A program made the translations under genes and the position numbers. This document shows, one piece after another, positions 49,015 to 58,163 of a stretch of DNA of 64,000 bases; within the stretch, counting starts at the first letter, position 1, and each line of letters begins with the position of its first letter. A model generated the notes under the pieces. It saw only the letters and a list, made by a program, of their open reading frames with translations, did no database searches and had not been told where the DNA came from. Source of the stretch: Pseudacidovorax sp. GTDB taxonomy: Bacteria; Pseudomonadota; Gammaproteobacteria; Burkholderiales; Burkholderiaceae_C. The DNA lies in NCBI RefSeq assembly GCF_017991995.1, contig NZ_JAGOPN010000002.1, forward strand, positions 429,136 to 493,135. The letters run 5' to 3'.

Positions 49015-49761
49015 ATGTCCCGCCCGATCCACCGTCGTTCCCTGTCCGATGTCGCCCTCGTGCCGCGTCGCAACCGCGCTTCCGAGCCACAAGGCCCTGG
49101 CGCCGGGATCACACGTCGCGCGAGCGCCGCCTGCCACGCACTGCTCGCTGCCGTGGCGTTGGCCTTGACCGCCTGCAGCGCGCTGCCCGACAAGCCTCAG
49201 CGCAGCATCAGCTACGACTTCGGCCCCGGCCCGTTGGCTCCTGCCGTGACGGCATCCGCAGCCACGGCCGCACTGCCACCGATCACGCTGGCCGACCTGG
49301 ATACGTCTGCTTCGCGCCTGGAAGGCACGGCCCTCAACTACCGGCTGGGTTACGAGGACGCGCAGGCGCTGCGGCCCTACGCCACCGCGCGCTGGACGCA
49401 GCCGCCGCTGCAGCTCTTCCGCCAGCGGCTGCGCGATGCCCTCGCCGAGCAGCGCACCGTGCTCGGGACGCTCGAAGCCGGCAACCTGGCGCGCGAGGGC
49501 CGCAGCAGCGAGGTGCTGCGCATCTCGCTCGACGAATTCAGTCATTACTTTGCGTCGCCCACTGCCAGCAGCGGCCTGGTGCGGGTGCGCGCCACGCTGT
49601 TGTCGCTGTCGCCCACGGGCGAGCGGGTGCTGGGTCAGCGTGTGTTCGTCGTGCAGAGGCCGGCCGCCACCGCCGATGCGGCGGGTGGCGCCAGGGCCCT
49701 GGCGTCGGCCAGCGACGAGGTGATCGCGGACATGGTCCGCTGGGTCAACAGCCGTCGCTGA
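49015..49761 (+). CDS. transport-associated lipoprotein (PqiC/DUF330-like)
   Basis: A 248-residue lipoprotein of the ABC-type transport auxiliary family. The lipobox is LTAC with C54, after a hydrophobic stretch; the n-region before it is unusually long. The start at 49015 is chosen because AAGGAG lies seven bases upstream; an earlier in-frame ATG at 48997 overlaps the MCE gene. The domain LDTSASRLEGTALNYRLGYEDAQALRPYATARWTQPPLQL is the core of PqiC-like proteins, which sit at the outer membrane. It completes the four-gene transporter operon, resembling the Pqi/Yeb or Mla systems. Confidence 0.85.
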   Translation: MSRPIHRRSLSDVALVPRRNRASEPQGPGAGITRRASAACHALLAAVALALTACSALPDKPQRSISYDFGPGPLAPAVTASAATAALPPITLADLDTSASRLEGTALNYRLGYEDAQALRPYATARWTQPPLQLFRQRLRDALAEQRTVLGTLEAGNLAREGRSSEVLRISLDEFSHYFASPTASSGLVRVRATLLSLSPTGERVLGQRVFVVQRPAATADAAGGARALASASDEVIADMVRWVNSRR

Positions 49762-50418
49762 TCAGGGCGCGGCGCGGGCCAGGACGGGGAACAGCTTGCC
49801 CAGCCCGTCGGCCATCACCTCCACCGCCAGCGCCGCCAGGATCAGGCCCATCAGCCGCGTCATCACGTTGATGCCGGTCTTGCCCAGCACGCGCGCGATG
49901 GGTTCCGCCATCAGCAGCGCCAGCAGCGTGGCCAGGGCAATGACCGCGCCGTAGCCCACCAGCACCAGCATCTGCCACCAGTGCTGCACCTTCTCGGCAT
50001 AGATCACCATGGTCGACATCGTCGCCGGCCCGGTCAGCAGCGGAATGGTCAGCGGCACCACGGCGATGGAGGCGCCCAGCGAGGCCTTCACTTCCGTGGC
50101 ACGGATCTCTTCCTTGCTGGTCTTGGCCTCGGCCGGCTGCGCGTTGAGCATGTTCAGCGCGCTCATCAGCAGCAGCATGCCGCCGCCCACCTGGAAGCTC
50201 GCGATCGAGATGCCGAAGAAGGACAGCAGCTGCAGCCCGATGAGCGCGCTCACGGCGATCACCACGAAGGCGCTGAAGGCCGCCACGCGCGCGGTGCGCT
50301 CGCGCATGCGGTCGCTGTAGCCCTGCGTGTAGTGGATGAAGAAGGGCACGATCGCCAGCGGATTCACGATGGCCAGCAGCGTGATCAGTGGCTTGATCAG
50401 GTCCATCGAGTGGCCCAT
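49762..50418 (-). CDS. MarC-family integral membrane protein
   Basis: A 218-residue MarC/YchE-family membrane protein (UPF0056), with six helices, once thought linked to antibiotic resistance and now of uncertain function; some relatives move neutral amino acids. Signatures: LLAIVNPLAIVPFFIHYTQG at the N-terminus, AIVPLTIPLLTGPATMS (read AVVPLTIPLLTGPATMS) in the middle. The start at 50418 is chosen because AAGGA lies eight bases upstream; an ATG three codons earlier lies within that Shine-Dalgarno. It follows the SDR gene on the same strand after about a dozen bases. Confidence 0.85.
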   Translation of the reverse strand: MGHSMDLIKPLITLLAIVNPLAIVPFFIHYTQGYSDRMRERTARVAAFSAFVVIAVSALIGLQLLSFFGISIASFQVGGGMLLLMSALNMLNAQPAEAKTSKEEIRATEVKASLGASIAVVPLTIPLLTGPATMSTMVIYAEKVQHWWQMLVLVGYGAVIALATLLALLMAEPIARVLGKTGINVMTRLMGLILAALAVEVMADGLGKLFPVLARAAP

Positions 50419-50430
50419 GCCGGTCATCCT

Positions 50431-51180
50431 TCAGCGCCCGCCCGTCACGTCCAGCAGGGCGCCGGTGGTGTAGCTGGCTTCGGGCGACAGCAGCCACAAC
50501 ACGGCAGCGGCGATCTCGTCGGCCGTGCCCACGCGCTGCATCGGCACGGTGCCTGCGAGCTGGAAGGCCCGGTCGGGCAGGCCGCCGGAAGCGTGGATCT
50601 CGGTGTCGATCAACCCTGGCCGCACTGCATTGACCCGCACACCCTCGGCCGCCACCTCGCGTGCCAGGCCCAGCGTCATGGTGTCGATGGCAGCCTTGCT
50701 GGCGGCGTAGTCCACGTACAGGCCGGGCGAGCCCAGGCGCGCCGCCGCGCTGCTCAGGTTGACGATGGCGCCGCCGCTGCCGCCATGGCGCGTGCTCATG
50801 CGCCGCACCGCCTCGCGTGCGCACAGGAAGCTGCCGGTCACGTTGATGCGGAACATGCGTTCCAGCCGCGCACCCTGCATCTCGTCGACGCGGGCCTGGA
50901 CGTCCACCACGCCGGCGTTGTTGACGAGCCCGGTCAGCCGGCCGAACTTGGCGTCGACCTGACGGAACATGGCCTCGATCTGGGCTTCGTCGCCTACGTC
51001 GGCCCGCACGGCCATGGCGCGGCCGCCTGCCTCGCGGATGCGGCGGACCACTTCGTCCGCAGCCAGCGACTGGCTGGCGTAGTTGACCGCCACAGCCCAG
51101 CCGCGGCGGCCCGCTTCGAGCGCGACGGCGGCACCGATGCCGCGGCTCGCGCCGGTGACCAAGAGCACTCCGGATTCCAA
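50431..51180 (-). CDS. short-chain dehydrogenase/reductase (SDR family)
   Basis: A 249-residue NAD(P)-dependent SDR enzyme. The cofactor motif is LLVTGASRGIGAAVAL; NNAGVVD follows; the catalytic residues include the SS of NLSS and Y158-x3-K162 in YAASK. It starts at a TTG codon (51180) with an AAGGAG Shine-Dalgarno seven bases upstream; the frame is open further 5' but lacks conserved content there. It is divergent from the dienelactone hydrolase gene. The substrate is unknown; it resembles YgfF/FabG-like dehydrogenases. Confidence 0.87.
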   Translation of the reverse strand: MESGVLLVTGASRGIGAAVALEAGRRGWAVAVNYASQSLAADEVVRRIREAGGRAMAVRADVGDEAQIEAMFRQVDAKFGRLTGLVNNAGVVDVQARVDEMQGARLERMFRINVTGSFLCAREAVRRMSTRHGGSGGAIVNLSSAAARLGSPGLYVDYAASKAAIDTMTLGLAREVAAEGVRVNAVRPGLIDTEIHASGGLPDRAFQLAGTVPMQRVGTADEIAAAVLWLLSPEASYTTGALLDVTGGR

Positions 51181-51335
51181 GGTCGACTCCTTCTCTGACG
51201 ACGTGGTTCGAGGATTCGGGTGAAACTCGCGCCCGGCCGCTGGTGGCGGCGCGCCGCCGGTGCCTGCCGGCGGCCTGACGCCTGACTGGCCGCACGTGTC
51301 CAACCCCCCCGTTTGTACCCAAAGGAGCAGACCCC

Positions 51336-52019
51336 ATGGGCCAATTCATCGACCTGACCGCCAAGGATGGCTTCACCTTCCCCGCCTACGTGGCCGAACC
51401 CGCCGGCACGCCCAAGGGCGCCGTCGTGGTGGTGCAGGAAATCTTCGGCGTGAACTCGCACATCCGCTCGGTGGCCGACGGCTACGCGGCCGAGGGCTAC
51501 CTGGCCGTGGCGCCCGCCACCTTCCACCGCGTCAAGCAGGGCGTGGAGCTGGGCTACACGGATGAGGACATGAAGGCCGGCTTCGAGCTCAAGACGGCCG
51601 TCGAAGCACTGCCTGCGCCCGGCGTGCTCCTGGACATCCAGGCCGCCATCGAATATGCCGGCCGGGCCGGCAAGGTCGGCCTGGTGGGCTACTGCTGGGG
51701 CGGTCTGCTGACCTGGCGCGGTGCCAGCGAACTGGCCGGCCTGTCGGCCGCGGTGCCGTACTACGGTGGCGGCATGACCGCGCCCGAGGAGTCGGCCCGC
51801 CAGCCCAAGGTGCCGGTGATGGCCCATTTCGGCAAGCAGGACCACTGGATCCCGCTGGAGACCGTGGAAGCCTTCAAGAAGGCGCATCCCGAGGTGGAAG
51901 TGCACATCTACGAGGCCAACCACGGCTTCAACTGCGACCAGCGCGGCTCGTACGACGCGCCATCGGCCAAGCTGGCGCGTGAGCGCACGCTGGCCTTCTT
52001 CGCCAAGCACGTCGGCTGA
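51336..52019 (+). CDS. dienelactone hydrolase family protein
   Basis: A 227-residue alpha/beta hydrolase of the dienelactone hydrolase family, which opens lactones in chloroaromatic breakdown; many homologues act on other esters. The catalytic triad is C120 in GYCWGG, D169 in GKQDHWIP and H196 in ANHGFNC, all intact. No other aromatic ring-cleavage genes are near, so a role in a beta-ketoadipate-type pathway is not supported. The purine-rich AAAGGAGCAG lies before the start. Confidence 0.9.
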   Translation: MGQFIDLTAKDGFTFPAYVAEPAGTPKGAVVVVQEIFGVNSHIRSVADGYAAEGYLAVAPATFHRVKQGVELGYTDEDMKAGFELKTAVEALPAPGVLLDIQAAIEYAGRAGKVGLVGYCWGGLLTWRGASELAGLSAAVPYYGGGMTAPEESARQPKVPVMAHFGKQDHWIPLETVEAFKKAHPEVEVHIYEANHGFNCDQRGSYDAPSAKLARERTLAFFAKHVG

Positions 52020-52088
52020 CGCGCGCGGAAGCGGGCCCTCCGAGGCCGCTTCCGCCGATGGTCCACAGCTGGCTGGGGGAGGCCGCCG

Positions 52089-53084
52089 TCAGGCGGCCGC
52101 AGAGGCGACGGGGGCGGCCGGGTTCGCGGTCTTGTCGGTGGCCTTGCCCTCGGCCTCCTTCTGCAGGGCCTGGCACTGCGCCTGCCGCTTGGCGTAGTTG
52201 CTTTTGGGGCCGATGCGCGATTCCAGGAAGTCCAGCAGCGCCCGCAGGGCCGCGCTGTTGTGGCGCCGCTGGAGGTAGGCCGCGGACAGCCACATGTCCT
52301 TTCGGCTGAATTCGCCCAGCACGGGCACCAGTTCGCCGTGGTCCAGGTGCGGCTGCACCACCAGGGCCGGCACGTAGATCACGCCCAGTCCTCGCATGGC
52401 CACGTGGATCAGCGGTCCGGCCTCGGACGCCTCCATCCGGCTCTTGACCGGCACGTCGATCTTGCGCCCCCGCTCTTCGAAGCGCCAAGTGGGGTCGATG
52501 CCTTGCCGCACCAGCGTCAGCGCGGTGTGCTCGGCCAGTTCCTCGGGCCGCTTCGGCATGCCATGCTTGCGCCAGTACACAGGCGAGGCACACACCACCA
52601 TCTGCATGCACAGCAGGCGGCGCACGATCAGGTTCTCGTCCTCGATGGGCCCGAAGCGCAGCCCCACGTCGATGCCCTCCTCGGCCAGGTCGACCTGGTT
52701 GGTCAACTGCAGCGAGATGTTGACGTCGGGGTAGTAGCCCAGGAACTCGGCCAGCAGGTTCGGCAGGTCGCCACTGGCCATGCCAACCGGGGCGGCGATG
52801 CGCAGCCGTCCGCGCGGCTGGTTGGCCCGTTCCTGCAGCTCGACCTGGGTGAGTTCCACCATCTCCATCACCGGCTGGCTGCGCTCCAGCAGCAACGAGC
52901 CGGCATCCGTCAGGCTGACCGAGCGGGTGGAGCGGTTGAGCAGGCGGACGCCGAAGCGCGTCTCCAGCTCCGCCACGTACTTGCTGGCCGTGGCCTTGGA
53001 CAGGCCCAGCCGCTTGGCCGCCTTGGAGAAGCTGCCCTGCATCGCGACTTCGCGGAAGGTGCGGAGGAGATCGAGGCTGTCCAT
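52089..53084 (-). CDS. LysR-family transcriptional regulator
   Basis: A 331-residue LysR regulator. The DNA-binding domain covers 1-60 (LLRTFREVAMQGSFSKAAKRLGLSKATASKYVAELETRFGVRLL), and the effector domain starts at about 92 (GRLRIAAPVGMASGDLPNLLAEF). The C-terminus carries an extra Lys/Ala-rich tail of about 25 residues not typical of the family. It is divergent from the DUF4148 gene and convergent with the dienelactone hydrolase, so its target could be the DUF4148 gene or elsewhere. Confidence 0.87.
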   Translation of the reverse strand: MDSLDLLRTFREVAMQGSFSKAAKRLGLSKATASKYVAELETRFGVRLLNRSTRSVSLTDAGSLLLERSQPVMEMVELTQVELQERANQPRGRLRIAAPVGMASGDLPNLLAEFLGYYPDVNISLQLTNQVDLAEEGIDVGLRFGPIEDENLIVRRLLCMQMVVCASPVYWRKHGMPKRPEELAEHTALTLVRQGIDPTWRFEERGRKIDVPVKSRMEASEAGPLIHVAMRGLGVIYVPALVVQPHLDHGELVPVLGEFSRKDMWLSAAYLQRRHNSAALRALLDFLESRIGPKSNYAKRQAQCQALQKEAEGKATDKTANPAAPVASAAA

Positions 53085-53306
53085 GGCGCGTGCGGAGTGG
53101 GTACGAAGAAGCGGCCATCATTGTTTCAAATACGCGAACAGCGTGGTTCTCGACAGGCCGGGTTTCTACGGAGTCGTAACGACACAATTCGTTCCACGGG
53201 CTCAGCGATTTGCGGGTCCGGCGGACGAAAGCAAGGCGCCACAGGGTGTGAGTGCTTCCAAAAAAGGAGCTTCGTTCGCGTTCCGTCAAATGTCAGGAGT
53301 TGAACC

Positions 53307-53666
53307 ATGAACGCATCGAAGATCCTCGCCGCCGCCGCACTGTCCTTCGTCGCCATCGCCGGCGCCCAGGCCGAAACCTACGAAGGCGTGCAAGCGCCGG
53401 TGTCGGCCCTCAGCCGCACCGACGTCCAGGCCCAGGCCGTTGCTGCCGCCCAGGCCGCCAACCAGAACGTGGTGCGCGGCTCGCGCGGCGCCGAAACCGT
53501 GGCCGTGTCGCAACCCCGTGCCACCGTGCAGGCCGAAGCCGTGCGCGCCGCCTACGCGCCCGACCAGAACGTGAGCAGCGGTTCGCGTTTCAACAGCAAG
53601 GTCGTCTCGACGCTGGCCAACCCGGTCGATGCCGCTGCCCGCAGCACCGGCGCCAGCAAGTTCTAA
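53307..53666 (+). CDS. DUF4148-type small exported protein
   Basis: A 119-residue protein with a signal peptide ending in GAQA-ET. The mature part holds two imperfect repeats, [19 protein letters not shown] followed by RGSR, and ATVQAEAVRAAYAPDQNV followed by SSGSR, typical of the DUF4148 family common in Burkholderiales periplasm. The function is unknown. AGGAG lies just upstream of the ATG. It stands alone with the divergent LysR gene, separated by 222 bases. Confidence 0.8.
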   Translation: MNASKILAAAALSFVAIAGAQAETYEGVQAPVSALSRTDVQAQAVAAAQAANQNVVRGSRGAETVAVSQPRATVQAEAVRAAYAPDQNVSSGSRFNSKVVSTLANPVDAAARSTGASKF

Positions 53667-53710
53667 GACTCCCAGGACAGGCTTGCCGCCCCCGCGGCAG
53701 GCTGCTTCCA

Positions 53711-53751
53711 CCGAAGGGCCGGATGCGCGATGAGCGTGTCCGGCCCTTCGG
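53711..53751. terminator. long hairpin between the convergent DUF4148 and corA genes
   Basis: CCGAAGGGCCGGA (53711-53723) pairs perfectly with TCCGGCCCTTCGG (53739-53751) across a 15-base loop, a 13-bp stem. There is no T-run on either strand, so it is not a classical Rho-independent terminator, but its place between convergent genes suggests a role in ending transcription or protecting 3' ends. Confidence 0.45.
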
Positions 53752-53772
53752 CGTTGGGGTGCGCTGCCTTGC

Positions 53773-54891
53773 TCAGTGCGTGGTGCGCGCGAGGTAGCGC
53801 TTGCGCCAGAACACGACCACCAGCGCTGCGGCAATCAGCACCATCGCCACCAGCGCCACCCAGAAGCCGTCGGCCGCATGCACCAGCGGGATGAACTCGA
53901 AGTTCATGCCGAAGATGCCGGCGATCAGGTTCAGCGGCAGGAAGACGGCGGTCAGCACGGTGAGCACCCGCATGATGTCGTTGGTGCGGTGGCTCTGGAC
54001 GTTGAAGTGCAGCTGCACCGCCAGTTCGGCGTTCTGCTCCAGCCGCCGCACATGGCGCACGACGCGCTCGATGTGTTCCAGGACGTCGCGGCTGCGCACC
54101 AGCAGCAGTTCGTGATCGCGGCGTGCGCCGGCCTCGTCGGGCACCGGGAGCGCCTCCAGCGTGTCGATCCAGTCCTGCACGGCCGTCTGCTGGTCTTCGC
54201 AGATCTCGTCCAGGTGATGCAGGCCCTGGCGTGCCTGCATCAAGGCCCCCCAGTTGGTGAAGCGCGTCTTGGGATCGATCAGCTCGGCCTGCCAATGGTC
54301 CAGCTGGCGCGTGAGCTCGCGGCGCAGGGCCAGGTAGCCGTCCACGATCTGGTTGGCGACGCGCAGCATCAGGTCGGCGGGGCCGGCGGGCAGACGGCTG
54401 GAGACCGCGCGCACGTCCAGCGGCTGGGCGTCGGCCGTCATCAGGCGTTCGGCCACGGCATCGCGCACGCTTCCGTCCTCGGGATGCACGGTCAGCAGAA
54501 GGCGCTCGAAGACGACGAAGCCCACGGGCCGCGTGTCGATGTGGCGCAGCACCGGCGGGCCGCTGCGCAGGGCCGGCGCTGCCGTCTCGGGTGTGGCTTC
54601 GCCCGGCGGGGCACTGGCCAGCCGGCGCAGGACCAGCACGTCGTAGGCCGACGTCGCGTCGTAGTGCGAAGGCAGGTGCTCGTTGAGCAGGTCGCTCACA
54701 TGCAGGTCGACCAGCCGCACGCCGGTGAGGGCCTGCAGCCAGGTCTGCAACGGGGGCAGGGCCTCGCGCAGTTCGGCCCGGGTGACCGAGAGCCAGTAGA
54801 AGTGCCCGGGCGCCGGCGGCTCGGGCAGCGTGTGCGCGGAACAGGGCGGCAACTCGCGCGCCTGCACGCTGTTGATGTCGAGGACCCGCAT
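53773..54891 (-). CDS. CorA-family divalent metal ion transporter
   Basis: A 372-residue CorA-type channel for Mg2+, Co2+, Ni2+ or Zn2+. A large cytoplasmic domain (1-300) precedes two C-terminal membrane helices, with the selectivity motif G328-M-N at the end of the first (LTAVFLPLNLIAGIFGMNFEF). The tail ends in the basic WRKRYLARTTH. Some regions resemble ZntB, so the metal is uncertain. It is 22 bases after hemB on the same strand, suggesting co-transcription. Confidence 0.88.
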   Translation of the reverse strand: MRVLDINSVQARELPPCSAHTLPEPPAPGHFYWLSVTRAELREALPPLQTWLQALTGVRLVDLHVSDLLNEHLPSHYDATSAYDVLVLRRLASAPPGEATPETAAPALRSGPPVLRHIDTRPVGFVVFERLLLTVHPEDGSVRDAVAERLMTADAQPLDVRAVSSRLPAGPADLMLRVANQIVDGYLALRRELTRQLDHWQAELIDPKTRFTNWGALMQARQGLHHLDEICEDQQTAVQDWIDTLEALPVPDEAGARRDHELLLVRSRDVLEHIERVVRHVRRLEQNAELAVQLHFNVQSHRTNDIMRVLTVLTAVFLPLNLIAGIFGMNFEFIPLVHAADGFWVALVAMVLIAAALVVVFWRKRYLARTTH

Positions 54892-54913
54892 CGCAGCGCT
54901 GTCGCCGACGCCC

Positions 54914-55987
<1,074 letters not shown>

Positions 55988-56026
55988 TTACTACTCAACC
56001 AGATGGTAAAAAAACTTGATCAAATG

Positions 56027-56055
56027 TTGAAGAAGGCTGGCAATCTTGTTAGATT
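56027..56055 (+). promoter_or_regulatory. promoter of the candidate small RNA
   Basis: TTGAAG at 56027-56032, a 17-base spacer and TAGATT at 56050-56055 form a good sigma-70 promoter at the edge of an AT-rich block (55979-56055), unlike the surroundings. Transcription should begin at about 56062. Confidence 0.6.
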
Positions 56056-56062
56056 CCGTGTT

Positions 56063-56164
56063 GAGCGGCTTGCCGCTCCCCGCTTTTCCTCCCTGAGCGG
56101 GTGCCTTGATGTGTGACAGCAAAAGGGCTTCCCAGCCCGGCGTAAAGACGCCGGGCTTTTTTTT
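56063..56164 (+). ncRNA. candidate small RNA with a CCUCC loop, between hemB and hemJ
   Basis: About 100 bases. From the start: hairpin GAGCGG-CTTG-CCGCTC (56063-56078); hairpin CCCGCT/AGCGGG (56079-56084 with 56096-56101) exposing TTTCCTCCCTG in its loop, a perfect anti-Shine-Dalgarno CCUCC; a single-stranded link TGCCTTGATGTGTGACAGC; then the terminator stem at 56134-56157 and eight T. This is the layout of trans-acting small RNAs that bind ribosome-binding sites, such as the CCUCC-loop families in Rhodobacter and Neisseria. It could instead be a 5' leader of hemJ, but the terminator lies before it. Homologues were not searched. Confidence 0.65.
56134..56164 (+). terminator. intrinsic terminator of the small RNA
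   Basis: AGCCCGGCGT (56134-56143) pairs with ACGCCGGGCT (56148-56157) over loop AAAG, followed by TTTTTTTT. It is the strongest terminator in the window. Confidence 0.88.
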
Positions 56165-56205
56165 GTCCGCGGCCTTGCCAAGCCGGGGCTCCGTACACTG
56201 CGCCG

Positions 56206-56622
56206 ATGCTTTGGGTGAAGTCCTTTCACATCGTCTTCGTGGCCAGTTGGTTCGCGGGCCTGTTCTACCTGCCGCGCATCTTCGTCAACCTGGCGATGGT
56301 GCCCGCCTCCTCGGTGGCCGAACGCGCGCGCCTGCTGCTGATGGCGCGCAAGCTGCTGCGCTTCACCACCTTGCTGGCGGTGCCGGCGCTGGGTTTCGGA
56401 GCCTGGCTTTGGCTCGGCTACGGCATCGGCGGCGGTTGGCTGCATGCCAAGCTGGCGCTGGTGCTGGTGGTCATCGGCTACCACCATGTGTGCGCGCGCC
56501 TGCTGCGTCGCTTCGAGGCCGACACCAACCGCCTGGGTCACCGCTGGTTCCGCTGGTTCAACGAACTGCCGGTGCTGCTGCTGCTGGCCATCGTGGTGCT
56601 GGCCGTGGTCAAGCCCTTCTGA
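56206..56622 (+). CDS. hemJ: protoporphyrinogen oxidase HemJ (CopD-family membrane protein)
   Basis: Inner-membrane enzyme oxidising protoporphyrinogen IX to protoporphyrin IX in heme synthesis. It is 138 residues with four helices. It begins LWVKSFHIVFVASWFAGLFYLPRIF, with the conserved histidine and the LPR arginine, has LHAKLALVLVVIGYHH in the middle, and ends RWFNELPVLLLLAIVVLAVVKPF, all closely HemJ-like. Pipelines may call it CopD family. hemB lies on the other side of the small RNA, so two heme genes flank it. Confidence 0.85.
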   Translation: MLWVKSFHIVFVASWFAGLFYLPRIFVNLAMVPASSVAERARLLLMARKLLRFTTLLAVPALGFGAWLWLGYGIGGGWLHAKLALVLVVIGYHHVCARLLRRFEADTNRLGHRWFRWFNELPVLLLLAIVVLAVVKPF

Positions 56623-56634
56623 GCGGCCGGCCCG

Positions 56635-57747
56635 GTGACGGCCGCAGCGCGTAAGACGACGGCACTTCCGCTGGCGCTGGCCTATGCGGCGCTGATCGTC
56701 TATGCGAGCCTCTATCCCTTCGACCAGTGGCGTGATCAGGGCATCGCGCCCTGGGCCTTCCTGAGCGCGCCCTGGCCCAAGTACTGGACCGGCTTCGACC
56801 TCGGCATCAACGTCGCGGGTTACGTGCCCTTCGGGTTTCTCGTGGCCACGGCTGTGCTGCGCGGTGGCGTGGCCACCGGCGGCTGGACGGCCACCGGCCG
56901 CGCCTTCGTGGCCGGACTGCTGCTGTCGCTGGTCATGGAGACGCTGCAGAGCTACCTGCCTTCGCGCATTCCCTCCAACGTGGACCTGAGCTTGAACGCC
57001 GTGGGCGCGCTGCTTGGCGCGCTGATCGCTGCGGCGCTGGTCAGGCTCGGCCTGCTGGAGCGGTGGAGCCGATTGCGCGAAGCCTGGTTCATCGACGAAG
57101 CCCGGGGGGCGCTGGTGCTGCTGGCGCTGTGGCCAGTCGCCTTGCTCTTCCCGGCCGCCGTGCCCTTCGGGCTGGGTCAGGTCTTCGAGCGGCTGGAAGC
57201 GGCCGTGGCCGACTGGCTGGTGGACACGCCCTTCCTCGACTGGCTGCCCATGCGCGAATTCGAGCTCGAACCGCTGGTGCCTGCGGCGGAGATGCTGTGC
57301 GCCATGCTGGGGCTGCTCGTGCCCTGCCTGTTGGCGTTTTCCATCACGCGTTCGCGTCCGGCCCGGTTGCTGATGCTCGCCATCGTCGCGGTGGCGGGCG
57401 TGGGTGCCAGCGCGCTCTCCGCTGCGCTGAGCTATGGGCCGGAGCATGCCTGGGCCTGGCTGAGCCTGCCTGTCCAGGTGGGCATCGGCCTCGCCCTTCT
57501 GCTGGCTGGGGGGCTGGTCGCCGCGCGCCGGCGCCTGACCATGGGCCTGATGCTGCTCGCGCTGGGCCTGCATCTGGGCCTGCTCAACCAGGCGCCCGAA
57601 AGTGCCTACTTCGCGCAGACGCTGGCCACCTGGGAGCAGGGCCGATTCATCCGCTTTCATGGCCTGGCGCAATGGCTGGGCTGGCTCTGGCCTTTTGCTG
57701 CCATGGGCTATTCGCTCCACGCCCTGAGCCGGCGAGGCCGCTCCTAG
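56635..57747 (+). CDS. VanZ-family membrane protein
   Basis: A 370-residue polytopic protein with an N-terminal VanZ-like domain (LIVYASLYPFDQWRDQGIAPWAF; NVAGYVPFGFLVATAVL; SLVMETLQSYLPSRIPSNVDLSLNAVGALLG), followed by four or five further helices. VanZ domains are linked to teicoplanin resistance in enterococci; the role in Gram-negatives is unknown. It starts at GTG 56635, 13 bases after hemJ, so it is probably in one operon with it. The C-terminal half is not recognised. Confidence 0.8.
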   Translation: MTAAARKTTALPLALAYAALIVYASLYPFDQWRDQGIAPWAFLSAPWPKYWTGFDLGINVAGYVPFGFLVATAVLRGGVATGGWTATGRAFVAGLLLSLVMETLQSYLPSRIPSNVDLSLNAVGALLGALIAAALVRLGLLERWSRLREAWFIDEARGALVLLALWPVALLFPAAVPFGLGQVFERLEAAVADWLVDTPFLDWLPMREFELEPLVPAAEMLCAMLGLLVPCLLAFSITRSRPARLLMLAIVAVAGVGASALSAALSYGPEHAWAWLSLPVQVGIGLALLLAGGLVAARRRLTMGLMLLALGLHLGLLNQAPESAYFAQTLATWEQGRFIRFHGLAQWLGWLWPFAAMGYSLHALSRRGRS

Positions 57748-57759
57748 AATCGCCCGACC

Positions 57760-58089
57760 ATGCCGCAGTACTACGCCCGCCACATCTTCTTCTGTCTGAA
57801 CGAGCGCAAGGCTGGCGAAGACTCCTGCGCCCCGCACGACGCGCAGTCGGCCTTCGACCACTGCAAGTCCCGGGTCAAGAAGGAGGGCCTGGCCGGGCCG
57901 GGCAAGGTCCGCGTCAACAAGGCGGGGTGCCTCGACCGCTGCGCCGGCGGCCCGGTGGCGGTGGTCTATCCCGAAGGCACTTGGTACAGCTTCGTGGACA
58001 AGGCCGACATCGACGAGATCGTCGACTCCCACCTCAAGCGCGGCGAGGTGGTGGAGCGCCTCGTGCTTCCCCCTGACGTGGGGCGCTGA
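57760..58089 (+). CDS. thioredoxin-like [2Fe-2S] ferredoxin
   Basis: A 109-residue protein of the thioredoxin-fold 2Fe-2S ferredoxin family (Azotobacter FeFdI/Aquifex Fd type). The cysteine pattern is HIFFCLNERKAGEDSC near the N-terminus and KAGCLDRCAGGP in the second half, providing the four cluster ligands; a further Cys lies in DHCKSR. Gene order VanZ-ferredoxin-hydrolase is tight (12 bases from VanZ), suggesting one transcript. The electron partner is unknown. Confidence 0.88.
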   Translation: MPQYYARHIFFCLNERKAGEDSCAPHDAQSAFDHCKSRVKKEGLAGPGKVRVNKAGCLDRCAGGPVAVVYPEGTWYSFVDKADIDEIVDSHLKRGEVVERLVLPPDVGR

Positions 58090-58163
58090 ACCGACCCTGC
58101 ATCGGCCGCCTGTTCCTCTTCCGCCCGGGGCTGTGCGTCTGCCGGCCGGGCCCGATTGCTCAC

